From the NCBI GenBank assembly GCA_964556395.1, contig CAZKVR010000001.1, positions 62,001 through 126,000 on the forward strand: a DNA stretch of 64,000 nt, written 5' to 3'. The position numbers and the translations under genes are program-made. Below, piece by piece: positions 16,684-24,166 of this stretch (the first letter of the stretch is position 1; each line of letters begins with the position of its first letter). The notes under the pieces were generated by a model. That model saw only the letters and a program-made list of their open reading frames with translations, was not told the origin of the DNA and did no database searches. The DNA comes from WJKR01 sp964556395 (GTDB taxonomy: Archaea; Nanobdellota; Nanobdellia; Woesearchaeales; WJKR01).

Positions 16684-18937
16684 CGAGGAGCTCGAACGGT
16701 TCAAGAAGAGGTACGCGCAGCGCTTGGAGCGCGAGCTCGGCGACTCATCCGGCAAACCTTCGGCATTGAGTACCCAGGATTATGATGATTTCCGCAAGGA
16801 GTTCCTGTCGAATCGCCTGTCGTGGTATGAGAAGGCTTGCAATTTCTCGGCGAAGGTGTTGAAGGTCCAGCCTGATAAGAAGAACGTCCCTAAGATGCGG
16901 GAGGCTATCGAGACGTGCCACCTCAACGTCACCCCCACAGGGGTGATGAGCTTCGCCATGCTCGTGCCCGTCGCTATAGTGTTGTTGTCCATCATCTTCG
17001 GCTTCATGGTGCCGTACGCCCTGAGCGGGGGCGAGTATTCCAGCCTGTTCTTCGTCATGTTCGGTCTGATCGCAGCCTTGGCGGTGATGGTGCCGTTGCA
17101 GAAGCTCGTGTTCTTCCTCGCCAGCAACATGCGGATGAAGGCGTCGAACCAGATGGTGTTGTGCGTGTTCTACATCGTCACGTACATGCGCCACACTTCT
17201 AACCTAGAGCTCGCCATCGACTTCGCGGCGGAGCACCTCTCGCCGCCTCTTTCCTTGGACTTGAAGAAAGTCATCTGGAACATCGAGACGGAGAAGTACA
17301 ACTCCATCAAGGAGTCCTTGGACTCATACCTCAACCAGTGGCGCGAGTGGAACATGGAGTTCATCGAGGCGATACACCTCATCGAGTCGTCGTTGTACGA
17401 GTCGTCAGAGACCCGACGCGTGGACGCGTTGGACAAGGCTTTGAAGGTGATGTTGGATGAGACGTACGAGAAGATGATGCACTACGCGCATAATCTGAAG
17501 TCTCCTCTCACCACGCTTCACATGATGGGTATCATCCTTCCCATCCTCGGCCTCGTCATCCTGCCGTTGGTGGTGAGCTTCATGGGCAACGTCCGGTGGT
17601 ACCACCTCTTCGTCCTCTACAACCTCGTCCTCCCTATCAGCGTGTACTACTTGGGCAAGCGGATCCTCTCCACGAGGCCGACTGGCTACGGACAGGCTGA
17701 CATCACGGAGCAGAACCCCTCTTTCAAGAAGTACAAGTCCATCATCATCAAGGTGGGCGGTGATGAGATACGGCTCAACCCACTCATAGTGTCCGTGTTG
17801 GTCTTCGGAGTCCTCTTCCTCATAGGCGTATCGCCATTGCTGATATGGACTGCTGGCGGCCAGTGCGCCGACGTGGTGTATAGTGACCAGGGAGGGTTGC
17901 AGTCCCGTTGTGACGTGGACGACCCTAATTCTATCAAGTTCTCGCTCCTCGACTACCGGAAGCCGCAGATGGAGGACTCCGGTGGGGGGGCGGTGGCGAC
18001 TGACAAGCGGATAGGACCTTTCGGACTGGGGGCTTCCATCCTGAGCCTGTTCGTCACCTTGGCGTTCGGGCTCGCCCCCGGCCTGTGGCACAGGCTTCGC
18101 AGCAAGAACGTCATCAAGATCCGCAACCGCGCCCGCAAGCTCGAGAAGGAGTTCGCGGCCGCGTTGTTCCAGCTCGGCAACCGCCTAGGCGACGGCTTCC
18201 CGGCCGAGATCGCGTTCCAGAAGGTGGCGCAGGTGATGGAAGGCACCGTCTCCGGCAAGTTCTTCGAATTGGTGAGCATCAACATCCAGAAGGGCGGCAT
18301 GGGAGTGGAAAAGGCTATCTTCGACAAGGAACATGGTGCGCTCGTCCACTACCCGTCAAACCTGATCGAGAGCAGCATGAAGGTGTTGGTGGAGTCGAGC
18401 AAGAAAGGGCCTCTCGTGGCGTCGCAGGCGTTGATCAACGTGGCGGAGTACATCAAGCAGATGCACCGTGTGGATGAACGTCTCAGGGACCTCATGGCGG
18501 ATGTCATCAGCAGCATGGTGTCGCAGATAAAGTTCCTCACGCCTGCCATCTCGGGTATCGTCATCGGCATCACGAGCATGATCACCCAGATCTTGGGGAC
18601 GCTCACCTCCCGCCTGGAGGACATCACGTCCGGCGGCGGGGCGACGAGCAATCTCGGGGCGGGAGCGGGACTCATCGATTCGTTCACGAGCGGCGTGCCG
18701 ACGTTCTACTTCCAGATCATCGTGGGGTTGTACGTCGTCCAGCTCGTGTACATCCTCACCATCCTCGTCAACGGCATCCAGAACGGTTCTGACAAGCTGA
18801 ACGAGCGTTACATGTTAGGTAAGAACATGATCGGCAGTACGATCACCTACGTGGCTATCGCGTTCGTCGTCATGCTCCTGTTCAGCATGATCGCGGGCAG
18901 CATCGTGGAGAGTGTGGGACCGACGATGGGAATATAG
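16673..18937 (+). CDS. Type II/IV secretion platform protein (TadC/FlaJ-like)
   Basis: A 754-residue membrane protein with two GspF/T2SSF-type halves. A cytoplasmic N-terminus (1-95) is followed by helices near 97-145, a helical domain (about 160-270) and further helices. A second half starts with a helix near 445, then LRSKNVIKIRNRARKLEKEF and a domain containing FAAALFQLGNRLGDGFPAEI, and ends with three helices. It is the expected membrane partner of the ATPase encoded just upstream, with overlapping coding. An insert with four Cys (about 405-425) lies probably outside. At 754 residues it is larger than typical FlaJ (about 500-570). Confidence 0.87.
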   Translation: MGVDEELERFKKRYAQRLERELGDSSGKPSALSTQDYDDFRKEFLSNRLSWYEKACNFSAKVLKVQPDKKNVPKMREAIETCHLNVTPTGVMSFAMLVPVAIVLLSIIFGFMVPYALSGGEYSSLFFVMFGLIAALAVMVPLQKLVFFLASNMRMKASNQMVLCVFYIVTYMRHTSNLELAIDFAAEHLSPPLSLDLKKVIWNIETEKYNSIKESLDSYLNQWREWNMEFIEAIHLIESSLYESSETRRVDALDKALKVMLDETYEKMMHYAHNLKSPLTTLHMMGIILPILGLVILPLVVSFMGNVRWYHLFVLYNLVLPISVYYLGKRILSTRPTGYGQADITEQNPSFKKYKSIIIKVGGDEIRLNPLIVSVLVFGVLFLIGVSPLLIWTAGGQCADVVYSDQGGLQSRCDVDDPNSIKFSLLDYRKPQMEDSGGGAVATDKRIGPFGLGASILSLFVTLAFGLAPGLWHRLRSKNVIKIRNRARKLEKEFAAALFQLGNRLGDGFPAEIAFQKVAQVMEGTVSGKFFELVSINIQKGGMGVEKAIFDKEHGALVHYPSNLIESSMKVLVESSKKGPLVASQALINVAEYIKQMHRVDERLRDLMADVISSMVSQIKFLTPAISGIVIGITSMITQILGTLTSRLEDITSGGGATSNLGAGAGLIDSFTSGVPTFYFQIIVGLYVVQLVYILTILVNGIQNGSDKLNERYMLGKNMIGSTITYVAIAFVVMLLFSMIAGSIVESVGPTMGI

Positions 18938-18954
18938 AGGAGGGTAAAACTAGG

Positions 18955-19182
18955 ATGACCAAGAAGGAGAACAAGAAGCCGAACAGGCAAGAGTGCAAGT
19001 GCGAGGAGAAGAACCCTTTCGTCAGCATCGCAGCGTCGCTCGGCGGCATCTACCTCGCCGTCGTGGCGGTCGTGCTGATATTCGCGGCAGAGTCAGCCGA
19101 GATATTGGAGAGCACCGCATGGGCGTTCGTGGCCCTGGGGTTCTTCGGCATGCTGTTCGCGTACAAGGCGACGAAGAAGTGA
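18955..19182 (+). CDS. Small two-TM protein at the end of the filament-like operon
   Basis: A 75-residue protein: a charged N-terminus with a C-x-C pair (RQECKCEEKN), two hydrophobic helices (about 25-45 and 52-70) and a KATKK end. A GGAGGG site precedes the ATG and the gene follows the platform gene by 17 bases. No family recognised. It probably belongs to the same transcript. Confidence 0.65.
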   Translation: MTKKENKKPNRQECKCEEKNPFVSIAASLGGIYLAVVAVVLIFAAESAEILESTAWAFVALGFFGMLFAYKATKK

Positions 19183-19251
19183 TAATAAGAAAAAAAATAT
19201 GGGGACGCCGGGATTTGAACCCGGGACTTCCAGATCTTCAGTCTGGCGCTC

Positions 19252-19285
19252 TTTGCTGCGTCCTCGGAATGGTCCCGACTGGACG
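19252..19285 (-). other. tRNA-Phe intron 2 (D arm)
   Basis: A second 34-nt segment, between the D loop AGACTGGGA and the 3' half of the D stem (GAGC). It holds a two-part hairpin, CGTCC/GGACG outside and TCGG/CCGA inside. Removing it restores a canonical D arm. Both introns having the same length is striking. Confidence 0.8.
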
Positions 19286-19301
19286 TCCCAGTCTGAGCTA
19301 C

Positions 19302-19335
19302 GTTTTTGGCCGTCACAGCGAGGGTCGCTGAGACA
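19302..19335 (-). other. tRNA-Phe intron 1 (acceptor stem)
   Basis: A 34-nt segment between bases 6 and 7 of the mature tRNA. Without it the acceptor stem pairs perfectly. It contains a strong internal hairpin, CAGCGA-CCC-TCGCTG. Exact splice points are ambiguous by up to two bases because exon and intron both end in AC. A bulge-helix-bulge fold is expected for archaeal splicing but I could not confirm it. Confidence 0.8.
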
Positions 19336-19376
19336 GTCCCCAAAAGCACTCAGACTGCCAAAGAGCACCCGCCTAC

Positions 19377-19385
19377 TATTTAAAT
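19377..19385 (-). promoter_or_regulatory. TATA-like box of tRNA-Phe
   Basis: The palindrome-like ATTTAAATA lies about 40 nt upstream of the tRNA 5' end on the minus strand, a normal place for an archaeal TATA element. Confidence 0.55.
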
Positions 19386-19452
19386 TACTTTCGGCAGAGC
19401 ACTGGTCAAGTGCAGCCGCAATCCATTTATAAAAAAGCGTTCTCTTGCGAGG

Positions 19453-20196
19453 GTGAAACCAGCTCTTCTCCTGCGGTATAAAGACGTACTAGAAACGTAT
19501 ACTTCAGAGTACCATGGCATCAAGGCCTTTGCTCAGCATAAGTGGTGGTTCCCTCTCTACAGCAGCGACCGGCTGGCAGGTCTCGTGGCAGACCTCATGT
19601 GTGACGGCCACCTGCAGGCAGAGAAGTTGCGTATAGATTATACTGCCAAGCATGTGAAGGAGTTGCAACGCTTCAACAGAGAAGTTATTTCAATGTTCGG
19701 CGTAAGAGGACTCATCAGGCGTAACGTGACGAACACGTATGGGACGTATAACATAGGGGTGAACTGCAGGCCGCTGGGGAGGACACTCTTGTTAGCGGGT
19801 GTACCAGCCGGTGCCAAGGTGTTCATACCATTCCGTATCCCCGCTTGGATACGTGATGACAAGGTGTTCTTCGGACGGTTCATGAACCGGTTCGTGAGCT
19901 GTGAGGGTTGCATCGACTTGCAAGGGAGGTACATTGATATGGACATGTACAAGTCGGAAGGGTTGATAGCGCACAACCAGCGGTTCTTCGAGGATATCAA
20001 GGCAGGGTTGGAACGTCATTTCGATATCACAACTACAAATCCTTTTGTGAAGGGGATATCAGTAAGGAAGGATGGTAGGATAACAAGAGGCGTGCACCTG
20101 AAGGTGAAGAGGAAGGAGTCCCTCCTCAGGTTCGCCCGCCACATAGGCATTGAGAATGAAGAAAAGAATAGGAGGCTTCACGCCATCCTCTCATAG
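19453..20196 (+). CDS. LAGLIDADG homing endonuclease
   Basis: A 247-residue protein with two LAGLIDADG-type helices: LAGLVADLMCDGHL (about residue 41) and FGRFMNRFVSCEGCID (about 137). It probably cuts a specific DNA site and spreads its own gene. The start is GTG at 19453, with TTTATAAA about 23 nt upstream. It sits alone, divergent from the intron-bearing tRNA-Phe, rather than inside an intron or intein. Its second motif ends CEG, where catalytic Asp or Glu is expected, so activity is plausible. It could also act as an RNA maturase; family only, target unknown. Confidence 0.8.
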   Translation: MKPALLLRYKDVLETYTSEYHGIKAFAQHKWWFPLYSSDRLAGLVADLMCDGHLQAEKLRIDYTAKHVKELQRFNREVISMFGVRGLIRRNVTNTYGTYNIGVNCRPLGRTLLLAGVPAGAKVFIPFRIPAWIRDDKVFFGRFMNRFVSCEGCIDLQGRYIDMDMYKSEGLIAHNQRFFEDIKAGLERHFDITTTNPFVKGISVRKDGRITRGVHLKVKRKESLLRFARHIGIENEEKNRRLHAILS

Positions 20197-20478
20197 CTTC
20201 TCAATCGTCCCTTTCTTCCCGGCGGTGACTTGCTTCTCGCCTTGCCATTCGCCTACGAAGCCGTCGGTTATCTTCACTTTGTCGCCGACGTCGTACTTGT
20301 CGACGTCCTCGTTCCAGAGGGTGAGCTGTACTGAGCCGCTGTCGTCTTTTATGACGACGTTGCATACGCGTCCTGCGCGGCCGAACTTCTGGAACTCCCT
20401 GACGGGCGTCTTCTCAGTGACTTCAGCTTCGTCGATGTTCACGCCGCTCTGGCGTACTTTCAGGTCTGCTATCTTCAC
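20191..20478 (-). CDS. OB-fold single-stranded nucleic-acid-binding protein (RPA/SOSS-B-like)
   Basis: A 95-residue single OB fold: VCNVVIKDDSGSVQLTLWNE near residue 38, then VGDKVKITDGFVGEWQGEKQ. This order is typical of small RPA-like proteins. The start is GTG at 20478, with GAGGTG about five bases before it. The GlyRS gene ends 11 bases upstream, so the pair is one operon. It probably binds ssDNA or RNA. Confidence 0.8.
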   Translation of the reverse strand: MKIADLKVRQSGVNIDEAEVTEKTPVREFQKFGRAGRVCNVVIKDDSGSVQLTLWNEDVDKYDVGDKVKITDGFVGEWQGEKQVTAGKKGTIEKL

Positions 20479-20489
20479 TCATAACACCT

Positions 20490-21998
20490 CTATTGCGGGA
20501 ACTCCTCTCCTTGGAGGAGCCCTTTGATGAACTTGACCACGTCTTTGCGCGGTATTCTTGCTTGTCGCGTGCTGTCCCGGTCCCGTACGGTGACGGTGTC
20601 GTCCTTCTCTTTCGTGTCGAAGTCGACGGTGATGCAGTAGGGGGTTCCCACCTCGTCCATCCGGGCGTACCGCCGCCCCACGCTGCCGCCGGCGTCGTAC
20701 GTGGCGACGAGGCCTGCGGTTTGGAGCTCTGCGTGGACTTCCTTGGCTATCTCCGGGAGTCCTTTCTTGTTGATGAGGGGGAACACCGCCGCTTGGATGG
20801 GCGCCATGGCTGCGGGTATGCGGAACGTGTCCTGTTGCTTCTCCTCGTCGTACTTGTAGAACACGTCCATGAGCGCGAAGACCGGCCTGTCCGTGCCGAA
20901 TGCTATCTCCAGCACGTGGGGGGTCTCCTTCTCCCCGGTGGCGGGGTTCCGGGCTTCGAGCTGCTCGCCGCTGTGCTTGGCGTGCTGGTCGAGGTCGTAG
21001 GTGGTGCGGTCGTGGACGCCGCACGTCTCGAACCATCCGAATTCGTCCAGTTTGATCTCGACGTCCCATGCGTCGTCGGCGTAGAAGGCTTTCTCGTCCT
21101 CGGCGTGCTGCCGCAGCCTCAGGCGTTCGGCGGGTATGCCCATGTTCCTGAACAGCCGGTAGGCGAGGCGGATGGTCCACCCGTAGGCTTCGGACTTGAA
21201 CAGTCCTTTCTCGTGGGCCTGTCCGAATGTCATCACAGCTTCCTCGCCCGTGGCGGGTATGAACGTGGCTTCCTCGTCTTTCACCTCTTGGAAAGGTTCG
21301 TAGGGTTGTTTCTGGTCCTTGAAGATGAAGAGCTGGCCTTCGGCCTGGGTGAACTCGCGCTGGCGCAGCACGTGCTGCCGTGGCGAGATCTCGTTCCGGT
21401 ACGCCTTGCCGATCTGGAAGACTCCGAACGGGAGCTTGTCTCGGAAGAAGGATAGGTAGCGGTTGAACGGGAGGTAGGTGGTGGTGGCGGTTTCCGGCCG
21501 GTTGTAGGCTTCGGTGTCGAGGCCGACGGTGGTCTGGAGCATGAGGTTGTGCTGTTTTATCTCGGGTACGAGTTTCTTGCCTTGCGGCGAGGTTATGCCT
21601 TCTGCTTGGATGACTGCGATGAGCTGTTCCGGCGTGGCCGCTTCAAGGGTGACGGCCTTGCCGTCCAGGGTGACCGTGTCTTTCCCGAGCTGTTCCTTGA
21701 TGAGGTTGTCCGCGCGGTAGACGTTGCCCTTCTCATCCTTGATGAGGGGGTCTGTGAAGCCTGCGAGGTGTCCTGAGGCTTCCCACACCTTGCGGGGCGT
21801 GACGATGGGGCATTCCACTTCCCACAGGCCGTGCCTGACGAACGTCTCTCTTATAACGCGCTCCACGTTATTCTTCAACAGCTTCCCCAGGGGGGCGTAC
21901 TCGTAGAATCCTGCCAGCCCGCCGTAGAGTTCAGGGCTCGGCCCCCAGACGAAGCCTTTGCGGGCGATCCAGGCCATGAGGTCTCCTTGTGCCGCCAT
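20490..21998 (-). CDS. glyS: Glycyl-tRNA synthetase, archaeal/eukaryal type
   Basis: A 502-residue homodimeric alpha-2 type GlyRS. N-terminal GFVWGPSPELYGGLAGFYEY, the motif 2 region YRNEISPRQHVLRQREFTQA, and a C-terminal anticodon-binding domain (about 400-495) are clear. It charges tRNA-Gly. TATA-like TTTAATAAAG lies about 27 nt before the ATG, so the transcript is probably leaderless. It is followed on the same strand by the OB-fold gene. Length is somewhat shorter than the usual 550-600. Confidence 0.92.
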   Translation of the reverse strand: MAAQGDLMAWIARKGFVWGPSPELYGGLAGFYEYAPLGKLLKNNVERVIRETFVRHGLWEVECPIVTPRKVWEASGHLAGFTDPLIKDEKGNVYRADNLIKEQLGKDTVTLDGKAVTLEAATPEQLIAVIQAEGITSPQGKKLVPEIKQHNLMLQTTVGLDTEAYNRPETATTTYLPFNRYLSFFRDKLPFGVFQIGKAYRNEISPRQHVLRQREFTQAEGQLFIFKDQKQPYEPFQEVKDEEATFIPATGEEAVMTFGQAHEKGLFKSEAYGWTIRLAYRLFRNMGIPAERLRLRQHAEDEKAFYADDAWDVEIKLDEFGWFETCGVHDRTTYDLDQHAKHSGEQLEARNPATGEKETPHVLEIAFGTDRPVFALMDVFYKYDEEKQQDTFRIPAAMAPIQAAVFPLINKKGLPEIAKEVHAELQTAGLVATYDAGGSVGRRYARMDEVGTPYCITVDFDTKEKDDTVTVRDRDSTRQARIPRKDVVKFIKGLLQGEEFPQ

Positions 21999-22085
21999 GG
22001 TTGGTGTGTGGACGCCCGGCCTTTATTAAAGTGATGGTTCCTGAAAAGGAACATTTAAGAGTCCACGACGCTTTTCTCGTCGGGT

Positions 22086-22793
22086 ATGGCTCGTCGCAAG
22101 TCCCGGGAAGCTTGGAAGGTGTACGGTAACGTCTTTGATGAGTTCACCAACCGCACCCTCTTCCGGCTGTCCACACAGAGGTATTTCAAGGATTTGAAGA
22201 GCGCGTACAAGATGGGCAAGGAGGCTAACGTCTTCCTCGCCGACACGGCTGACGGCGGCTTGGTCATCGTGAAGATCTATCGTTTGGAGAACTGTAACTT
22301 CAACAAGATGTTCCAGTACCTCTCCCAGGACGAGCGGTTCGAGGACTTGAAGGGTCAGCGCCGGAAGATCATCTTCTCATGGGTGCAGCGCGAGTACCGC
22401 AACTTGCTCAAGGCGAGGGAGGCGATCCGCGTCCCGACGCCGTTGGCGGTGATGAACAACGTCCTGGTGACCGAGCTCATCGGCGATGACGAGCCGGCTC
22501 CCGAGTTGAAGGACGCCCCACCCGAGGATCCGGAGGCGTTCCTCGATGAGGTGTTGAAGATGGTGAGGGCTCTCTTGAAGGAAGGCATGGTGCATGGCGA
22601 CCTGTCGGCGTTCAACATCCTCAACCACGACGGGCAACCGGTGTTCATCGACTTCTCCCAGGGGACGACGACTGGGAGTCCTAACTGGCGCGAGCTGCTC
22701 GAACGGGACGTGGATAACGTCCTCAACCATTTCGGACGCCTCGGCGTGTTCCGCGACCGGGATGAGGTCTTGTCCTCCTTGACACGGGAATAA
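22086..22793 (+). CDS. rio1: RIO-type serine kinase (Rio1-like)
   Basis: 235 residues of RIO kinase fold: YKMGKEANVFLAD (nucleotide loop, about 41-53), VIVKIYR (catalytic Lys), HGDLSAFNIL (catalytic loop, about 171-180) and VFIDFSQ (metal-binding Asp). RIO1 kinases act in final maturation of the small ribosomal subunit. The next gene encodes a Pno1/Dim2-type KH protein that works in the same step, a known archaeal pairing. A TATA-like CATTTAAGAG lies about 30 nt before the ATG. Confidence 0.9.
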   Translation: MARRKSREAWKVYGNVFDEFTNRTLFRLSTQRYFKDLKSAYKMGKEANVFLADTADGGLVIVKIYRLENCNFNKMFQYLSQDERFEDLKGQRRKIIFSWVQREYRNLLKAREAIRVPTPLAVMNNVLVTELIGDDEPAPELKDAPPEDPEAFLDEVLKMVRALLKEGMVHGDLSAFNILNHDGQPVFIDFSQGTTTGSPNWRELLERDVDNVLNHFGRLGVFRDRDEVLSSLTRE

Positions 22794-22824
22794 GTATTTA
22801 AATGTCGGTTCAACCCGTCCTCCT

Positions 22825-23433
22825 ATGACCTCATCGCCTCCCCCCGCGGATGACGCGGACAAGCGGGCTCCGGACGAGGAGCCTGAGATGCCCGAGTTCT
22901 CTTATGACCTGAAGGTCCCTAAAGATAGAGTTGCGGTCCTCATCGGCCCGAAGGGGCGTACGAAGAAGGAGCTGGAGGCCCAGACGAGGACGCGTATCAT
23001 CGTGGATTCCAAGGAGGGCGACGTCAAGCTCCAGGGCAAGGACTCTCTCGCATTGTTCGCCTTGCGCGGCGTCGTCAAGGCCATCGGACGGGGGTTCAAC
23101 CCCGAGTTCGCACAGCTCTTGCTCAAGCAGGACCACGTCTTGGAAGTGGTTGACATCGCGGAGTACGGCGGCAAGGAGAAGAACCACCTCGTCAGGCTCA
23201 GAGGCAGGGTGATCGGGGCTGACGGCAAGGCCCGGACGACCATCGAGCGGGTCACCGAGACGTTCATCGTCGTGTACGGCAAGACTATCGGCATCATCGG
23301 CACGACGGAGCGGGCCATGCTGGCGCGCCGGGCGGTCGAGGCTTTGCTCGAGGGGAGTACGCACGCGTCCGTCTATAAGTGGCTCGAGAAGAGCGCTAAG
23401 AAGGTCCGTCGTGAAGAGGGCGCCTTGCTCTAG
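22825..23433 (+). CDS. KH-domain ribosome maturation protein (Pno1/Dim2-like)
   Basis: 202 residues with a disordered acidic start and two KH domains: VAVLIGPKGRTKKELEAQTR (about 37-56), and RGRVIGADGKARTTIERVTE (about 129-148). The two GxxG loops differ, as in Pno1/Dim2, which binds the 3' end of small-subunit rRNA before Nob1 cleavage. Leaderless: AGTATTTAAATG lies about 30 nt upstream. It directly follows rio1. Confidence 0.9.
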   Translation: MTSSPPPADDADKRAPDEEPEMPEFSYDLKVPKDRVAVLIGPKGRTKKELEAQTRTRIIVDSKEGDVKLQGKDSLALFALRGVVKAIGRGFNPEFAQLLLKQDHVLEVVDIAEYGGKEKNHLVRLRGRVIGADGKARTTIERVTETFIVVYGKTIGIIGTTERAMLARRAVEALLEGSTHASVYKWLEKSAKKVRREEGALL

Positions 23434-23930
23434 GCCTGGACTCCTTGGTATCGTTCGAGGAGGACGTCTTCCTTGGCACGGTAGCAGTAGTCCCGTTCGG
23501 TCTCGTCGCTTATCTGGTCGCAGTCGAACTCCAAGTTCTGGGAATTCAGGTCGTAGTAGCAGTTGTGCTTGGCCATGCTGTCGTCCTCGTGCGAGCAGAC
23601 CTTCCACCCGCTGAGGGATGGCTCTGAGGTTTCCGGGTTGACCGGCTGCTGCGGGGCGGGGTCGGTGTCCGAGCCGTCCTGGTCGAACACGATGATGAGG
23701 AGCGCCGCGATGAGTATGAGGACGACGATGCCTGAGATGGCGAGGCCGACGTGGTTGGTGTGGTGCCGTCGCCGGTCGGCTTTCTGGGTCTCCACCCGGG
23801 CCTCTTCCATGGCGGCCTCGATGTCCGGTCCGGCCCATCCTTGTTGGAGGAGCACGTTGCGGAGCCGTTCGGGACTCATCTTGTGGTTGAGCTGCTCCTT
23901 GATGTATTGGACGAGCTGCCGGTTGGCCAT
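23430..23930 (-). CDS. UBA-like domain, single-TM, extracellular Cys domain protein
   Basis: 166 residues. An N-terminal three-helix segment (LVQYIKEQLNHKMSPERLRN, with GWAGPDIEAAMEEA) resembles UBA/DUF1707-like modules. A single membrane helix (about 62-85), a Pro/Glu-rich stalk and a Cys-containing outer domain with four Cys follow. A TATA-like ACATAAAAACC lies about 27 nt upstream. The same short N-terminal fold appears in the filament-module protein at 13117-13785, suggesting a reused cytoplasmic interaction domain. Function unknown. Confidence 0.65.
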   Translation of the reverse strand: MANRQLVQYIKEQLNHKMSPERLRNVLLQQGWAGPDIEAAMEEARVETQKADRRRHHTNHVGLAISGIVVLILIAALLIIVFDQDGSDTDPAPQQPVNPETSEPSLSGWKVCSHEDDSMAKHNCYYDLNSQNLEFDCDQISDETERDYCYRAKEDVLLERYQGVQA

Positions 23931-24131
23931 AGCCTCTTTCCACGCGTATGGGTTTTTATGTTTTGCGGTCAGGATGGCTTGTTAGAAAGAGGTTGAGCAT
24001 GAGGGTCAGGCGTTGGTGCTGTCAGTGACAACCCATAATTTTGTTTATAAAAAAAATAGTCTTTGCAAGAGACATTCAGGAGTCAGAGGTATACACGAGA
24101 GCGAGATTTCCTGCAAACAAGGCCAGGGAAA

Positions 24132-24140
24132 AGTTTATTA
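24132..24140 (+). promoter_or_regulatory. TATA-like box of top6B
   Basis: AGTTTATTA lies about 31 nt upstream of the ATG at 24167 and decides that start over the in-frame TTG about 120 bases further upstream. Confidence 0.6.
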
Positions 24141-24166
24141 AACGATGGCCGTCGCTTGCTCGTTGC

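Larger units (their letters stand above)
19200..19341 (-). tRNA. tRNA-Phe(GAA) with two introns
   Basis: Read on the minus strand, removing two 34-nt segments leaves a 74-nt tRNA: acceptor GGGGACG/CGTCCCC fully paired, D arm GCTC/GAGC with loop AGACTGGGA, anticodon stem CCAGA/TCTGG with loop CTGAAGA (anticodon GAA), T arm CCGGG/CCCGG with loop TTCAAAT, and discriminator A. The 3' CCA is not encoded. Exons are 19336-19341, 19286-19301 and 19200-19251. The introns fall in the acceptor stem (after base 6) and at the D loop/D stem border, not at the usual 37/38 site. A TATA-like box is at 19377-19385. Confidence 0.9.

Noticed and set aside
20493..21455. 320-codon frame antisense to GlyRS
   Set aside because: Shadow of a well supported synthetase gene.
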